In this document: positions 6,061 through 6,694 of the stretch, one piece after another
Numbering within the stretch: the stretch's first letter is position 1
Layout: each line of letters opens with the position of its first letter
Origin: Sulfurovum sp.
Lineage (GTDB): Bacteria; Campylobacterota; Campylobacteria; Campylobacterales; Sulfurovaceae
NCBI GenBank assembly: GCA_027083995.1
Contig: JALWME010000044.1
Span: 1 to 6,694 of the forward strand
Length of the DNA stretch: 6,694 nucleotides
Reading direction: 5' to 3'
Made by a program: the position numbers and the translations under genes
Notes under the pieces: generated by a model
The model's database searches: none
What the model saw: the letters and a program-made list of their open reading frames with translations, nothing else
What the model was told of the DNA's origin: nothing

Positions 6061-6507
6061 TTATTTCTTTTTCTTTTTGGAATTTGTTTTAAAATTTTCT
6101 TTGAGTAAATCAACTTCATCTAAAACATCATACCATCCTGCTGGCTCTCTACTGCCTTGGCCATCTGCAATAATTTGACCATCAGCAGTCAAAAAGTAGT
6201 GTCTTGGTACACCATATATTTCAAATCTATCTGGAATATCATGTTTGTCTCTTGACATATATAGAAGTACATACTCTTTTTCCATATTTTTGATTACATC
6301 TTCTTTTGAAAGAGTTTGTTTTTTAAATCTATCACAATGCTTACAAAAGTCAGCACCAATAAATAGATAGACAGCTTTGTTTTCTTTTTTTGCCTTTTCC
6401 AAGGCTTTATTGTAGTCATGAAGCCAGTTAAGTTCTTCGGCGGAAACTGTACTTGTAAGTAGTATTGTAGAAAATAAAATAGTTGTTATAAGAAACAATT
6501 TATGCAT
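6061..6507 (-). CDS. Secreted thioredoxin-fold protein (SoxW-like)
   Basis: Predicted periplasmic thiol-disulfide protein. The signal peptide covers residues 1-23 and ends in STVSA before EELNW. The thioredoxin-like domain (about 27-135) has the active-site C55-K-H-C58 preceded by LFIGADF, and the cis-proline motif GVPRHYF (Pro101), followed by the strand/turn LTADGQII. The form fits the thioredoxin_7/SoxW-like group. SoxW proteins work with the membrane protein SoxV to keep periplasmic Sox thiols reduced, but this gene is not in the sox operon, so I leave the symbol empty. The C-terminus is a run of five lysines (144-148), unusual for a periplasmic protein. The ATG follows AAAAGG (6515-6520 on the - strand) with a 7-base gap. 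It starts 35 bases after the prfA stop with no terminator visible, so it is probably cotranscribed with prfA. Confidence 0.85.
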   Translation of the reverse strand: MHKLFLITTILFSTILLTSTVSAEELNWLHDYNKALEKAKKENKAVYLFIGADFCKHCDRFKKQTLSKEDVIKNMEKEYVLLYMSRDKHDIPDRFEIYGVPRHYFLTADGQIIADGQGSREPAGWYDVLDEVDLLKENFKTNSKKKKK

Positions 6508-6542
6508 GATGTAACCTTTTGTGCTTTAATGTATTTAGTTTA

Positions 6543-6694
6543 TTATAGCCCAGCTTCTTTAATAGATTCTGTTCTTGCATGTGCCATCAGAGGATCAAAT
6601 ACTAGTTTAAGTGTACCATTGTTCATAATATCATCCAGTGCGTAAAGTGTGAGTCCAATACGGTGATCTGTGAGTCTATTTTGTGGGTAGTTGT
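6543..6694 (-). CDS. prfA: Peptide chain release factor 1, C-terminal end (partial)
   Basis: Release factor 1 ends translation at UAA and UAG in the cytoplasm. The reverse complement of the right edge encodes the last 49 residues of the family, beginning [20 protein letters not shown] and ending [10 protein letters not shown] before TAA (6543-6545). The NYPQ-(N/G)-R-x-TDHRI-x-LTLY block is the conserved RF1 C-terminal signature. RF2 shares related sequence here, so RF1 is favoured rather than proven. The GGQ catalytic loop and the stop-codon reading region are outside the window. The gene is cut by the window edge, with no sign of decay. It heads the - strand group leading into the secreted thioredoxin gene. 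Confidence 0.88.
   Translation of the reverse strand, partial: NYPQNRLTDHRIGLTLYALDDIMNNGTLKLVFDPLMAHARTESIKEAGL

Overview
The window is AT-rich, and its genes are tightly packed with A-rich leaders and AAGGA-type ribosome sites. The proteins look like those of sulfur-oxidising Campylobacterota (Sulfurovum/Sulfurimonas-type). The main content is a sulfur-oxidation (Sox) locus in the order soxD (5' end outside the window) - soxY - soxZ - soxH-like, all on the + strand. This matches the second sox cluster (soxCDY2Z2H) known in that group, which is separate from the soxXYZAB cluster. The genus is inferred from gene content and cannot be proven from this window.

Layout. Bases 1-1019 hold the di-haem cytochrome c SoxD, without its N-terminus; soxC should lie just upstream. 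Bases 1117-1936 hold soxY (Tat signal, C-terminal GGCGG carrier motif) and soxZ. Bases 1945-3219 hold a secreted metallo-beta-lactamase-fold protein (SoxH-like) with an unusual acidic, Ala/Glu-rich C-terminal tail. A perfect 11-bp hairpin (3243-3272) separates it from a second + strand group: a small MOSC-domain protein (3301-3732), a secreted tetratricopeptide-repeat protein (3761-4489) and a secreted protein with two DUF302-like halves (4540-5523).

The right end is a convergent - strand group. Read in transcription order it is prfA (release factor 1, only the C-terminal 49 codons, 6694-6543), a secreted thioredoxin-fold protein with a CKHC site (6507-6061), and an uncharacterised 155-residue protein (6055-5588).

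How the genes work together. SoxYZ carries sulfur intermediates covalently on the SoxY C-terminal cysteine. SoxCD oxidises the bound sulfane sulfur, and SoxD passes the electrons on through its haems. SoxH is a periplasmic metallohydrolase of unsettled role. The MOSC, TPR and DUF302 genes run in the same direction immediately downstream and could be accessory to this pathway, but that rests on position only. The secreted thioredoxin could act on periplasmic thiols, including SoxY, but is most likely transcribed with prfA. There are no tRNA or rRNA genes, CRISPR arrays, insertion sequences or gene-free stretches over 300 bases.
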